Shown: one piece after another, positions 9,691-17,397 of the stretch | How positions within the stretch are numbered: the first letter of the stretch is position 1 | How the letters are laid out: each line of letters opens with the position of its first letter | NCBI RefSeq assembly: GCF_020782875.1 | Contig: NZ_JAJGBN010000003.1 | Location: 1-64,000, forward strand | Reading direction: 5' to 3' | Length of the DNA stretch: 64,000 nucleotides | From: Allomuricauda sp. M10 | GTDB taxonomy: Bacteria > Bacteroidota > Bacteroidia > Flavobacteriales > Flavobacteriaceae | Translations under genes and position numbers: made by a program | Notes under the pieces: generated by a model | The model's database searches: none | Seen by the model: the letters and a program-made list of their open reading frames with translations, nothing else | Told to the model about the DNA's origin: nothing

Positions 9691-9925
9691 GATCTTTTGT
9701 TGTACGATAGCGATTTTGAATTTGGGTTAACAGGAAACAATAAGGCGACGACGTTGTTGAACGACCATAAATCATAGGGTTGTCCTACATCGCAACGGTA
9801 CCCGAAAATGGGCGGTTAATTAAAAGGTGGGTGGGATGAACTTGTCCGGTTGGTTACGAAAAACCAGATATTCAAAACTAAGGATCCTGCTATTTTTTCT
9901 CTCGTGGAGTTTGATTTTCATCAAT

Positions 9926-9958
9926 GCAAAGATAGGGCATATGGTCCGTAAATCCCAA
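9926..9958 (-). promoter_or_regulatory. Bacteroidota-type promoter for the GNAT-bS21-pro operon
   Basis: On the minus strand a TTG (9958-9956) is followed after 21 nt by TATCTTTG (9934-9927), matching TTG-N17-23-TAnnTTTG. Transcription would start near 9918, giving an unusually long leader of about 228 nt before the GNAT start. The rest of the 9691-10065 spacer shows no gene. Confidence 0.6.
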
Positions 9959-10065
9959 TTTTGCTGGGGTTTATGTTTTTTATAACGTTTGTTGGAGTAC
10001 AGGATTATAGAAAAAGGTAGTGTCTTTTACATTGATGACATGCGGAAGAAAATCCATGAAATGGG

Positions 10066-10977
10066 TTATTCTTTTAAGAAAGAATCGGATTGTTGAATAT
10101 GTACCGGCACATAGGTCTCAATAATGTAGGGGGTGATTTTTTTTAAGGTTTCCCCGGTTATGGGATGTAGACCGGGAGCTGTGAAAAATTCTATTACTCC
10201 TTCCTTGTTTTTAGAATACCAGATCATGGGTTTGCCGTCCTCTGCAAAAAAAGTGGTAGCCATGTTAACCTCCACTTTTTTAAGATTATTTAGCCTAGAG
10301 GCATCAAGCGGCTCCACCTTGGTTCCGAATTCGGAGAATGGCTGCATGTCACAGTCAACCTTTATATAAACAGTATCTGCCCAGGCCATGCATTGGTTTT
10401 CATAGGGAGGTGAATTGGAATCATAAAATGGATTATTTAAAGCAAATATGGTCAATAAAGTGGCTCCAAAAGCAATGCTGATGGTAATGATTAGTCTTCG
10501 TCTTTTCTTTTTTTCTAGGGGTGGGGGAGGTTGTTCGGATATTGTAAAAGGTTTTTTGGGTGGGGTTTCAGCACCAGTATCTTGTTTGGTTATTTTTTGA
10601 ACAAAATTTGAATTCTCGGATTTTGAATATTCTTCATAAGGTCTGGGATGGAAATCGATAAGCCAACTTATCAGATTAATGTTTTTGGTACTTGTCTTTT
10701 TTACTTCTCCCTTTAGAAATTTTTCAATTGACCTAAATCTCCCATCGCCAAAATTTTGAATTTCTCTTAGCTTATTCTCATCACTTTTGAATTGAAAGAA
10801 CCGATTCAAAATGTAATCGTCATATTTCTCTTTCCTTCTATTGAATAAATAGATACAGGCATCCCTAATTTGACTTCTCGTTGGCTCTGCGAGATAACCC
10901 CTCATTTCCCCACCTTTTTCCCTTTTATATTTCCTTAAAACTTCCTCTTGATAGCTTTTGCTCGTCTTTGGTTCCAT
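10066..10977 (-). CDS. Single-pass membrane protein of unknown function
   Basis: The 303-residue protein has a highly charged cytoplasmic half (residues 1-160) with a Pro-rich stretch (QPPPPLEKKKRRR). One transmembrane helix (about 165-185, LIITISIAFGATLLTIFAL) and an extracytoplasmic domain of about 115 residues with two cysteines follow. No family is recognised. The N-terminal half looks helical and may be a DNA- or protein-binding module, giving an anti-sigma or transmembrane-regulator layout. Upstream on the same strand lies one copy of the regional dyad-plus-box promoter (11106-11150), which ties it to the kinase/response-regulator neighbourhood. Confidence 0.7.
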   Translation of the reverse strand: MEPKTSKSYQEEVLRKYKREKGGEMRGYLAEPTRSQIRDACIYLFNRRKEKYDDYILNRFFQFKSDENKLREIQNFGDGRFRSIEKFLKGEVKKTSTKNINLISWLIDFHPRPYEEYSKSENSNFVQKITKQDTGAETPPKKPFTISEQPPPPLEKKKRRRLIITISIAFGATLLTIFALNNPFYDSNSPPYENQCMAWADTVYIKVDCDMQPFSEFGTKVEPLDASRLNNLKKVEVNMATTFFAEDGKPMIWYSKNKEGVIEFFTAPGLHPITGETLKKITPYIIETYVPVHIQQSDSFLKE

Positions 10978-11105
10978 GGTCGGGTTGGAATTTCTTGGAT
11001 TTTTCTGGAATTCTTTGGAATCATTGGAATTCTTGGAATCACCTATAAAGATAGCCGTTGTGTGCCAATAATTTTACACCTAGAAATGAATTCCGCTATG
11101 CCTTG

Positions 11106-11150
11106 CTAACATAGCCTTTCTAGAAAATTCATTTTTACGGGATTCTGTAA
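11106..11150 (-). promoter_or_regulatory. Dyad promoter copy A, facing the 303-aa membrane protein
   Basis: Dyad TTACAGAATCCCGTAA (minus strand, 11150-11135), then exactly 21 nt, then TATGTTAG (11113-11106), one mismatch from TAnnTTTG. The same dyad-21-box layout occurs four more times in this region. In the plus direction the 21-nt spacing leads to no box. The spacer 10980-11060 also holds degenerate GGAATTCTT repeats. Confidence 0.6.
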
Positions 11151-11213
11151 GCGGCCGGTATTTGGCCCGTTGGAAAGTAGCCAGATCTACCGCTTACAGT
11201 TTCCACTTTCCAA
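11145..11213 (+). other. Structured leader with two interlocking inverted repeats
   Basis: CTGTAAGCGG (11145-11154) is the exact reverse complement of CCGCTTACAG (11190-11199). TTGGAAAGT (11170-11178), inside that loop, is the exact reverse complement of ACTTTCCAA (11205-11213), outside it. The two pairings interlock, giving a pseudoknot or mutually exclusive hairpins. A GTAG/CTAC mini-stem (11177-11180/11187-11190) lies within. It precedes the small poly-Pro lipoprotein gene by 107 nt and overlaps dyad A. Confidence 0.45.
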
Positions 11214-11319
11214 AAACAAAGGAGAACTCCAACACGCACGGGTGGCTGAAAAGCTAATTGAACAATTCTGGGAAAACCCCGGACGGCCACCCTTTTGTTC
11301 AACCTTAAAATTTCAAACG

Positions 11320-11496
11320 ATGAAAAAAGTGTATTTGGCCTTATTGGCCGTTATTTTAAATATGTTCCTGTTTTCTTGTACCCAAGATGACGTAGCGGAC
11401 ACCGAGATGCTCTACCACACGGTAGCCACGGAAGGGGATGATGAAGATCCCCCGCCTCCACCTCCGCCTCCGCCTCCAGGTGAAGGAGATCAGTAA
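11320..11496 (+). CDS. Tiny poly-proline lipoprotein
   Basis: This 58-residue protein has a clear lipoprotein signal peptide (MKKVYLALLAVILNMFLFSC, cysteine at position 20). An acidic linker is followed by ten consecutive prolines and a GEGDQ end. A longer in-frame start at 11170 would bury the signal peptide, so I chose 11320. It lies 63 nt upstream of the histidine kinase gene on the same strand. The Pro rod could span the periplasm or signal surface stress to the kinase, but no function is known. Confidence 0.7.
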   Translation: MKKVYLALLAVILNMFLFSCTQDDVADTEMLYHTVATEGDDEDPPPPPPPPPPGEGDQ

Positions 11497-11559
11497 ACAT
11501 TATTTTCACTAATTTGAGCCATACTTTAGGGTGTGGCTCTTTTTGCTTAAACAAACCTC

Positions 11560-13509
11560 ATGTTCTTAAAAAGGTTTTTCTTTTTGGCCTTTACCGTTTT
11601 ATTTGCTTCTTGTAGATTTTCTGGAGAAAATTCAGCTATTACAAACAAGAAAGCAAGGGATAGTGCTTTGTTTTATTATAAGCGTTCCTTTGATAAAACA
11701 CTTACTCCATTAAATCAAAAGAAGGCCATTAATAAAGCTCTTTCTTATGAAAGAAATTTGGAGAAAGACACGCTTTATGTCAATATCCTTTATCAAAAAT
11801 GTCGCTTGACCTATTCCTTGGGTGAGTATGACAGTTTATACATACATGATAAAATACTACTTCAAAAGGCATCACAACTCAATGATATTCCAATATTGGC
11901 ACGACAACATCATTTAATGGGATATTATTTTGATCGTGTGGCCTCATTGCCAGATAGTGCTTTTAATCGTTATAGTTTATCCAAGAACTATTATTCAGAA
12001 AGTAAAGACAGTTCTTGGGTGGGTAGAATTTTATTGAGTATGGGCACCATTCAAAAAAACCATAATGATTTTTATGGCAGCAAGGAAACGTTGACAGAGG
12101 CTTTGCCATTTTTAAAACAGCAAAAAAATGATGGGGAATTGGCTCGGAGTTACAACTTGTTGGCCACGGACCATCGAAAATTGTTAAATTTTGAAGATGC
12201 CGTCAAATACTTTCAACTGGCAATTGAGAAAGCAGGTTCTATTGAAGCAAAACTGGGGTTTGAAAACAATTTAGCTGCCACCTATATTGATGATGAAAAA
12301 TATGAGGATGCAATTGAAATCCTTCAAAGAATAAGCTTGGATTCTTCTTTGGAAAAGACCTCGGCACAATATGCCCGCGTGTTGGATAATTTGGCCTATG
12401 CCCAATGGCTTTCAGAAAAAGAAAAGAGCGAAGAACCCTTTTTGGGTGCTTTGAGAATTCGTAAAACAGCAAAAGACAATAGAGGACTGATTGCCAGTTA
12501 TACCCACTTGGGAGAGTTCCATTCCCAAGACAAACCCCAAATGGCCAAAGCGTATTTGGATACCGTAATCCTTCTATCCAAAAGCATAAAAATGCCACGT
12601 GCAGAAGTGGATGCATTGAGATTTATGATGGTTTTGGAACCTGCCAATGTGCAGATACGGGACCGGCGTATCTTTTTGCAGGATAGTCTTTATGCACAGG
12701 AAACAAATGTAAAGACCCAGTTCGCCCATTTCAAATATGAAAATCAGGTAATCCAGGAAAAAAGCTTGCGATTGGAAAAGGAAAATGCGGAAAAAGAATT
12801 GGAAGTGACCCGGCAACGCAATCAAAAAATAGTATCCTTTTTTGGGTTGGCCCTGCTCTTGCTTACATTGGGCTTTGTGGTTTACTATCTTAAGCAACGT
12901 ACACGACGACTCGCCCAAGAAAACAAAACAGCAAAATTGGAAGCCACCTTGGAAACAGAAGCCGAAATGTCACGACGTCTCCACGATGATTTTGGCGCGG
13001 GGCTCAACCAAGTCATGCTCATGGTACAAAGCGATACCGAAACCTCCAAGATATTGGACAAGTTGGAACAACTCTATGGCCAAAGCCGCAACTTTTCAAG
13101 GGAAATCAATGAAGTGGATACCGGCACCCATTTTAAAGAGGAATTTTTGGAGATGCTCCGTTTCAGGACACCGGAAAATGCGAAACTTTATCTTTCAGGA
13201 AACGGGGAAATTGATTGGGATGGCCTCACACCTTTGTTGAAAACGGTACTGTACAAAGTATTGCAGGAACTCATGATCAATATGGACAGACATAGTAAGG
13301 CCTCCCTGGTCACCATTGGCTTTGAGGACAGCTCCAAAATGCTGGTTGTGGATTACCTTGATAATGGGGCGGGGGCCACTAAAAAAGAGCTCCAATCCAA
13401 GAATGGGCTTCGGAATACGGAAAAGCGTATCCAGGCCATAGGGGGAACCATTACATTTGATTCTGTAAAGGGTGAGGGCTTTAAGGCCCACATCCAAATT
13501 CCGAAGTAA
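11560..13509 (+). CDS. TPR-containing membrane sensor histidine kinase
   Basis: The 649-residue protein starts with a signal peptide that has a lipobox-like FASC at 15-18. Residues ~30-420 form tetratricopeptide repeats. A transmembrane helix (about 430-451, FGLALLLLTLGFVVYYL) and a short coiled coil follow. A HisKA_3-like phosphoacceptor region has RRLHDDFGAGL, with the His at about 475. The HATPase domain shows LQELMINMDRHSKAS (N-box), DNGAG (G1) and KNGLRNTEKRI (G2). It should autophosphorylate and pass phosphate to the response regulator encoded 14 nt downstream. The extracytoplasmic TPR region is the presumed sensor. Confidence 0.92.
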   Translation: MFLKRFFFLAFTVLFASCRFSGENSAITNKKARDSALFYYKRSFDKTLTPLNQKKAINKALSYERNLEKDTLYVNILYQKCRLTYSLGEYDSLYIHDKILLQKASQLNDIPILARQHHLMGYYFDRVASLPDSAFNRYSLSKNYYSESKDSSWVGRILLSMGTIQKNHNDFYGSKETLTEALPFLKQQKNDGELARSYNLLATDHRKLLNFEDAVKYFQLAIEKAGSIEAKLGFENNLAATYIDDEKYEDAIEILQRISLDSSLEKTSAQYARVLDNLAYAQWLSEKEKSEEPFLGALRIRKTAKDNRGLIASYTHLGEFHSQDKPQMAKAYLDTVILLSKSIKMPRAEVDALRFMMVLEPANVQIRDRRIFLQDSLYAQETNVKTQFAHFKYENQVIQEKSLRLEKENAEKELEVTRQRNQKIVSFFGLALLLLTLGFVVYYLKQRTRRLAQENKTAKLEATLETEAEMSRRLHDDFGAGLNQVMLMVQSDTETSKILDKLEQLYGQSRNFSREINEVDTGTHFKEEFLEMLRFRTPENAKLYLSGNGEIDWDGLTPLLKTVLYKVLQELMINMDRHSKASLVTIGFEDSSKMLVVDYLDNGAGATKKELQSKNGLRNTEKRIQAIGGTITFDSVKGEGFKAHIQIPK

Positions 13510-13523
13510 AACAGTTACCTACT

Positions 13524-14189
13524 ATGTTCAAAAAAGTTCTGATCGCCGAAGATTTCCAAGATACCAACCAAGGTATTGTGGACACGCTTCGCACCCAATG
13601 TAACATCCCCGTCATCCAAGAAGAGCTGTATTGCGACAAAGCCTATAACCGCCTCAAAGTGGCCCTGTCGCAAAACGAACCCTTCGAATTGCTCATCACC
13701 GATCTCTTTTTTAAAAAGGACCATGTGGATTGCAAGCTCACCTCGGGCCTGGAACTCATTCGGGCCGCAAGGGAAATGCAGCCCGATCTAAAGATCATCA
13801 TCAATTCCATGGAGGACAATCCTGCAAAGGTGAACACCTTTTTTAAGGAAGAAAACATAAACGCCTACGTCTGCAAAGGTCGCCATGGTATGTCGGAACT
13901 GGTGAAGGCCATACAGGAGGTGTACCATAACCGCACCTTTGTGTCGCCACAGATCAGCCTGAACGTTTCCGACAATGTGTTTGAACTGGACGAGTTCGAT
14001 ATCCTGATTCTGAAAGACCTGGCCGACGGCCTTACCAAAAAGGAAATTTCGGAAAGGCTCAAACAGCTAAACATCACGCCCAATAGCGAGAGCACCATTG
14101 ATAAAAGGGTGAGCAAACTGTTCGATGAATTCGGGGCCAAGAACACCAATCACTTGCTGGCCAAGCTTATCCGAAAGGATAAAATCTGA
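13524..14189 (+). CDS. Response regulator with receiver and LuxR-like HTH domain
   Basis: The 221-residue partner of the kinase has a receiver domain with an acidic pocket (E9, D10), a phosphoacceptor Asp at about 60 (LLITDLFF) and a Lys in YVCKG. A C-terminal helix-turn-helix (about 150-215, LKDLADGLTKKEISERL) is of the LuxR/GerE type. It begins 14 nt after the kinase. The five dyad promoters in this region surround this gene, the nearest 38 bp past its stop. It is the best candidate in the window for their binding protein; that link is inference. Confidence 0.92.
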   Translation: MFKKVLIAEDFQDTNQGIVDTLRTQCNIPVIQEELYCDKAYNRLKVALSQNEPFELLITDLFFKKDHVDCKLTSGLELIRAAREMQPDLKIIINSMEDNPAKVNTFFKEENINAYVCKGRHGMSELVKAIQEVYHNRTFVSPQISLNVSDNVFELDEFDILILKDLADGLTKKEISERLKQLNITPNSESTIDKRVSKLFDEFGAKNTNHLLAKLIRKDKI

Positions 14190-14226
14190 TCGTTCCCCGT
14201 TATTTATTTGAATAAATCTTTATCCC

Positions 14227-14271
14227 ATACAGATTTCTGTAAGGCATTGGTTTTTTATGATGGTAGGTTTG
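14227..14271 (+). promoter_or_regulatory. Dyad promoter copy B1, before PEGA lipoprotein
   Basis: ATACAGATTTCTGTAA (14227-14242), 21 nt, then TAGGTTTG (14264-14271), a perfect TAnnTTTG box. Transcription would start at about 14278, 17 nt before the PEGA lipoprotein ATG. No TTG lies at the normal distance, as expected for an activator-dependent promoter. Confidence 0.7.
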
Positions 14272-14294
14272 GCAAAAACCTAAACATTTTAAAA

Positions 14295-14675
14295 ATGAGA
14301 AAAATTACTTTGACCCTTTCTGTATGTGTTTTTATGTTATTGGCCTTTAATAGTTGTGCAACCTTATTTGGAAAAAAATCCCATGCCTTGGCCATTGGTT
14401 CCGAACCGCGAGGAGCAGAAGTTTATGTGAACGGTTTTAAAATGGGAACCACCCCTGTTGAATTGAACTTGAAAGCGGACAAGTCCTATACCATCGAGTT
14501 TAGAAAAGAGGGTTACCAAAGCGTCAGTCGGGTTGTGAATACAAAAGTGGGCGCTGGTTGGATTGTACTTGATGTCCTTGGTGGTATTATTCCAGTAATT
14601 GTGGATGCAGCCACGGGCAATTGGAACAAACTGGACCAAGATGCAGTGAATGCGGTATTGGAAGAACAAAATTAG
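14295..14675 (+). CDS. PEGA-domain lipoprotein
   Basis: The 126-residue protein has a lipoprotein signal peptide from ATG 14295 (MRKITLTLSVCVFMLLAFNSC, Cys about 21). It then has one PEGA domain (SEPRGAEVYVNGFKMGTTP) and a conserved C-terminal glycine-rich hydrophobic segment (VLDVLGGIIPVIVDAATG). PEGA domains are surface beta-sandwiches of S-layer-like and envelope proteins. A longer in-frame start at 14208 overlaps the dyad promoter, so it is rejected. The promoter B1 just upstream indicates control with the other dyad genes. Confidence 0.85.
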   Translation: MRKITLTLSVCVFMLLAFNSCATLFGKKSHALAIGSEPRGAEVYVNGFKMGTTPVELNLKADKSYTIEFRKEGYQSVSRVVNTKVGAGWIVLDVLGGIIPVIVDAATGNWNKLDQDAVNAVLEEQN

Positions 14676-14715
14676 AGTGTCCATTTTTATAAATCAGTTC
14701 AAAATTTTTGGTCCC

Positions 14716-14760
14716 TTACAGATTTCTGTAAGGGATTGTTTTTTAATGGGGTTAGGTTTG
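14716..14760 (+). promoter_or_regulatory. Dyad promoter copy B2, before small-gene operon
   Basis: TTACAGATTTCTGTAA (14716-14731), 21 nt, then TAGGTTTG (14753-14760). The predicted start, near 14767, lies about 23 nt before the 49-aa gene. The 45-bp unit is almost identical to copy C at 16610-16654 apart from the central bases. Confidence 0.75.
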
Positions 14761-14789
14761 GGAAGTATTAAATCTAATAAAGCAATATT

Positions 14790-14939
14790 ATGGCAGTTAA
14801 ACATACACCAACAGGAGAAGTTCACAAAGGTTATAAAGGAGGTACTACTGGATGTGGTTTTGACACTACAGAGCATCCAGATCACTGGACAAATACAAGT
14901 GAGAGTATTACTTGTGATAAAAATGGATGTAAAAATTAA
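14790..14939 (+). CDS. 49-aa cysteine-containing protein of unknown function
   Basis: The ATG at 14790 opens a 49-codon frame beginning MAVKHTPTGEVHKGYKGGTT. It contains three cysteines (one in TTGCGF, two in TCDKNGCKN) and several histidines, which hints at zinc binding. It directly follows promoter B2, and its TAA overlaps the ATG of the next gene (TAATG), so translational coupling is likely. I do not recognise the family. No signal peptide is present. Confidence 0.6.
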   Translation: MAVKHTPTGEVHKGYKGGTTGCGFDTTEHPDHWTNTSESITCDKNGCKN

Positions 14940-15217
14940 TGTTTGATATGGGAACTTTTTTGATCACTTACGACCTGCATGCTCCAATTCAAAACTATCA
15001 GCCATTAATTGACGAAATAAAAAAGATAGGTACTTGGTGGCATTGTTTAGAGTCGGTTTGGATTATTAAATCCAATTATACTTGTGCTCAGCTAAGGGAT
15101 ATCCTTTTAAATTATATAGATAATGATGATGAGCTTTTGGTTGTTGGATTAACAGGACATTGGGCTTCAAGCAACCTAAGTAAAAATTGCAGTGATTGGT
15201 TGAAACAAAATATGTAG
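14939..15217 (+). CDS. Stand-alone Cas2/SinR-family protein
   Basis: The 92-residue protein (or 89 from the in-frame ATG at 14948) has the ferredoxin-like Cas2/VapD-type start GTFLITYDLHAP. It then has the WWHCLESVWIIKS block and LVVGLTGHWAS typical of proteins annotated SinR or Cas2-like. In true Cas2 the Asp after the first strand (here D8 of LITYDL from the second ATG) is conserved. No CRISPR array or cas1 lies in the window, so a CRISPR role is unlikely. It is coupled to the 49-aa gene and sits 4 nt before a nuclease-like gene. An RNA- or DNA-binding role, possibly toxin-like, is inferred. Confidence 0.75.
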   Translation: MFDMGTFLITYDLHAPIQNYQPLIDEIKKIGTWWHCLESVWIIKSNYTCAQLRDILLNYIDNDDELLVVGLTGHWASSNLSKNCSDWLKQNM

Positions 15218-15221
15218 CATC

Positions 15222-16272
15222 GTGGAACTCCAAAACCAACTTAAGACCCTTGCCGAAAAAGTCGCCAAGCTCAAAGGACAGATCGATACCGAAGAATCCA
15301 CCAAGCATGCCTTTGTGTTACCGTTCATCAACCTATTGGGGTATGATACCTTCAATCCCACCGAAGTGGTACCGGAATTCACCGCCGACCTTGGCCTTAA
15401 AAAAGGGGAGAAGGTGGACTATGCCATTTTTCAGAACGGGGAGCCTATCATCATTATCGAATGTAAAAACTGGAAGGAGAAACTGGTGGCACACAATTCC
15501 CAATTGTTTCGCTATTTCCATACCACCAAAACCCGATTCGCGCTCCTCACCAAATGGCATCGAATACCAGTTTTACACGGATTTGGAGGCAGCCAACAAG
15601 ATGGACGAAAAACCCTTTTTGGAGTTTGATATTACCCAATTAAAGGAAAATACCATCAACGAGATTGCCAAGTTCCACAAGTCCCATTTCAATGTGGATG
15701 AGATTGTGGACAATGCCAGTTCCTTAAAGTACACCAAGGAAATAAAGAAATTGATTGCTGAAGAACTGCAAGCTCCCTCGTATGATTTTGTCAGGTTGTT
15801 CGCATCACGGATTTATACGGGCCGGCTTACTGAAAAGGTGATGGGGGAGTTCACTGATTTGGTAAGCAAGGCCTTTATCCAGACCATTAGTGAAAAGGTG
15901 AACGATCGCTTGAACGCAGCTCTGGACAAAGAATCTGAAAAACAACAAGAAGAGCACAACGAACCCGAAAAGATGAGTAAGGTGAACACTACGGAGGAGG
16001 AACTGGAAGGCTATCGGATCGTGGTGGCCATTTTGCGGAGAAAGCTCCCGATCCATCGTATTGTGCATCGGGATACCCAATCCTATTTCGGGATTCTGTT
16101 GGATGACAACAATCGAAAGCCGCTTTTCCGCCTCCATTTGAATGGAGGGAACAAATATCTCGGGATTATGGACGAGCACAAGGAAGAGACCAGACATCTG
16201 ATCGCGACCGTGGATGATATCTACCAATTTGAAGAAGAGTTGCTGAAAACGGTCGGGTATTATGAGGATTAG
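15222..16272 (+). pseudogene. Type I restriction R-subunit N-terminal-like nuclease, frameshifted
   Basis: The GTG start at 15222 opens a frame with VDYAIFQNGEPIIIIECKNW, the PD-(D/E)xK nuclease motif of the HSDR_N domain (D, then E-x-K). At 15552-15554 an AAA in CTCACCAAATGG disrupts the frame; removing one A restores LLTNGIEYQFYTDLE and an open frame to 16272. The repaired protein would be about 349 residues. It would be an HSDR_N nuclease plus a C-terminal domain of about 120 residues, with no helicase, so a solo family member. Either the gene was inactivated recently or one base is a sequencing error. It is 4 nt after the Cas2-like gene. Confidence 0.8.
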
Positions 16273-16489
16273 GATGCTATGGTTTCCCATTCTTTTTTTT
16301 GCGCTCATGAGTTTCGATGTGTCGGTCAATTCGGATACCAATGTCTACATCTGTATGGGGAAAGGAAGCAAAAAGTACCACTATCGCAAAAACTGTAGGG
16401 GACTTTCCAACTGTTCCACCAAAATCAACGAAGTCACGTTGGCCAAGGCCAAGGAAATGGGCCGCACCCTTTGTGGCTGGGAGGACTGA
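16262..16489 (+). CDS. Small secreted Cys/His protein
   Basis: The 75-residue protein has a signal peptide (MRIRMLWFPILFFALMSFDV) and then a compact domain. The motif is YICMGKGSKKYHYRKNCRGL, followed by VTLAKAKEMGRTLCGWE. Cysteines and a histidine are spaced as in small metal-binding or disulfide domains seen in Bacteroidota nuclease neighbourhoods. It overlaps the end of the frameshifted nuclease by 11 nt and would be translationally coupled to it. Function is unknown. Confidence 0.75.
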   Translation: MRIRMLWFPILFFALMSFDVSVNSDTNVYICMGKGSKKYHYRKNCRGLSNCSTKINEVTLAKAKEMGRTLCGWED

Positions 16490-16513
16490 AACCTTTTTTT
16501 CTTTTTGCTATTG

Positions 16514-16585
16514 TCACATCGAGCGCAGTCGAGATGTGGTCGGAACTCTCTACCCATACTCGTTCTCGACTGCGCTCGAACTGAC
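16514..16585. repeat. REP-type inverted repeat pair
   Basis: TCGAGCGCAGTCGAGA (16519-16534) and its exact reverse complement (16564-16579) face each other. The left copy is also flanked by CACATC/GATGTG arms. The same core recurs at about 57.6 and 57.9 kb in this window, in gene-free spacers, as REP elements do. Confidence 0.8.
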
Positions 16586-16609
16586 AAACTTTTCCACCAC
16601 TTTTTTGCA

Positions 16610-16654
16610 TTACGGAATTCTGTAAGGGATTGTATTGTAATGGGGTTAGGTTTG
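16610..16654 (+). promoter_or_regulatory. Dyad promoter copy C, before excalibur-TerB operon
   Basis: TTACGGAATTCTGTAA (16610-16625), 21 nt, then TAGGTTTG (16647-16654). The predicted start is about 16661, 21 nt before ATG 16682. Confidence 0.75.
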
Positions 16655-16681
16655 GGATGCCAACCATTAAAACCGATAAAT

Positions 16682-16981
16682 ATGGGTTACCGAAGGGGTT
16701 ACTACAAAAAAGATGGCACCTACGTCCAAGGCCATTTTGTAAATAAAAGAACAAGAGGTTTCAAAAGTAAAAGTGGTAAAGGAGGGTGTTTGGGACTGCT
16801 AATTCTTTTTCTGATGCTCGTACTCTCTTTGTCGTGTACCAGCGATAGCGAATCACCTTGCGCCAAGAAAAACTGCTCCGATTTTGCCTCCCAAGCAGAG
16901 GCGCAATCAACATTTGATGGCAATAAGACCTGTTATTCCAATTTGGATAGGGACAAGGACGGGATAGCCTGTGAAAACTAA
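16682..16981 (+). CDS. Membrane-anchored excalibur-domain protein
   Basis: The 99-residue protein has a Gly/Lys/Tyr-rich N-terminus and a hydrophobic segment with a Cys (LGLLILFLMLVLSLSC, residues about 37-52). It ends in an excalibur calcium-binding domain (SNLDRDKDGIACEN, with the DxDxDGxxCE signature). The ATG at 16682 lies just after promoter C; a longer frame to 16505 runs through the promoter and REP and is not used. It is the first gene of the operon that continues with the TerB-like gene. Excalibur domains often accompany extracellular nucleases; its own activity is unknown. Confidence 0.8.
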   Translation: MGYRRGYYKKDGTYVQGHFVNKRTRGFKSKSGKGGCLGLLILFLMLVLSLSCTSDSESPCAKKNCSDFASQAEAQSTFDGNKTCYSNLDRDKDGIACEN

Positions 16982-16991
16982 AAAATCAACC

Positions 16992-17396
16992 ATGGATAAA
17001 AAGAATATTTCGCTAGAGTTAAAAAGTCATTTTTTAAGACTTTATCAAATGGCTTTCACCGATGACAATTTTGATGTGTTGGAACTTCAAATGCTCTATC
17101 GGTTTGCAGAAGAGAGGGGAGTAGGCCAAGAACAATTGAATGAGGTGTTGCTGAACCCTTCCCAGGATTCCACCATACCGGAAGAATTGGAAGATAAGAT
17201 TGAATATCTATATGATCTGGCACTTATGATTTGGGCCGATGGGGTGGCCACTGAAGATGAGGTCAATACACTGAAGAAGTATTGCCTAAAATTTGGCTTT
17301 TTGGAAGAAAATGTAGAGGACATATGTGATTTTCTACTGGAAAATGCCAAACAGAATGTTTCCAAAAAGCAATTGATGAACCTGATGAACGATTGA
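16992..17396 (+). CDS. TerB-like helical protein
   Basis: The 134-residue all-helical protein carries two repeats of the TerB pattern: LYQMAFTDDNFDVLELQMLY and LALMIWADGVATEDEVNTLK, the acidic AxADGxxxxxE motif. TerB-like domains occur in tellurite/stress systems and at membranes. ATG 16992 is preferred over 16971, which would overlap excalibur. It ends 1 nt before the next gene. Confidence 0.8.
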   Translation: MDKKNISLELKSHFLRLYQMAFTDDNFDVLELQMLYRFAEERGVGQEQLNEVLLNPSQDSTIPEELEDKIEYLYDLALMIWADGVATEDEVNTLKKYCLKFGFLEENVEDICDFLLENAKQNVSKKQLMNLMND

Positions 17397-17397
17397 T

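Noticed and set aside
11151..11178. Dyad A acting in the plus direction for the poly-Pro lipoprotein
   Set aside because: At 21 nt on the plus strand there is no TAnnTTTG-like box, while on the minus strand there is one.
14939..15217. CRISPR-Cas system suggested by the Cas2-like protein
   Set aside because: No cas1, effector or repeat-spacer array anywhere in the window.
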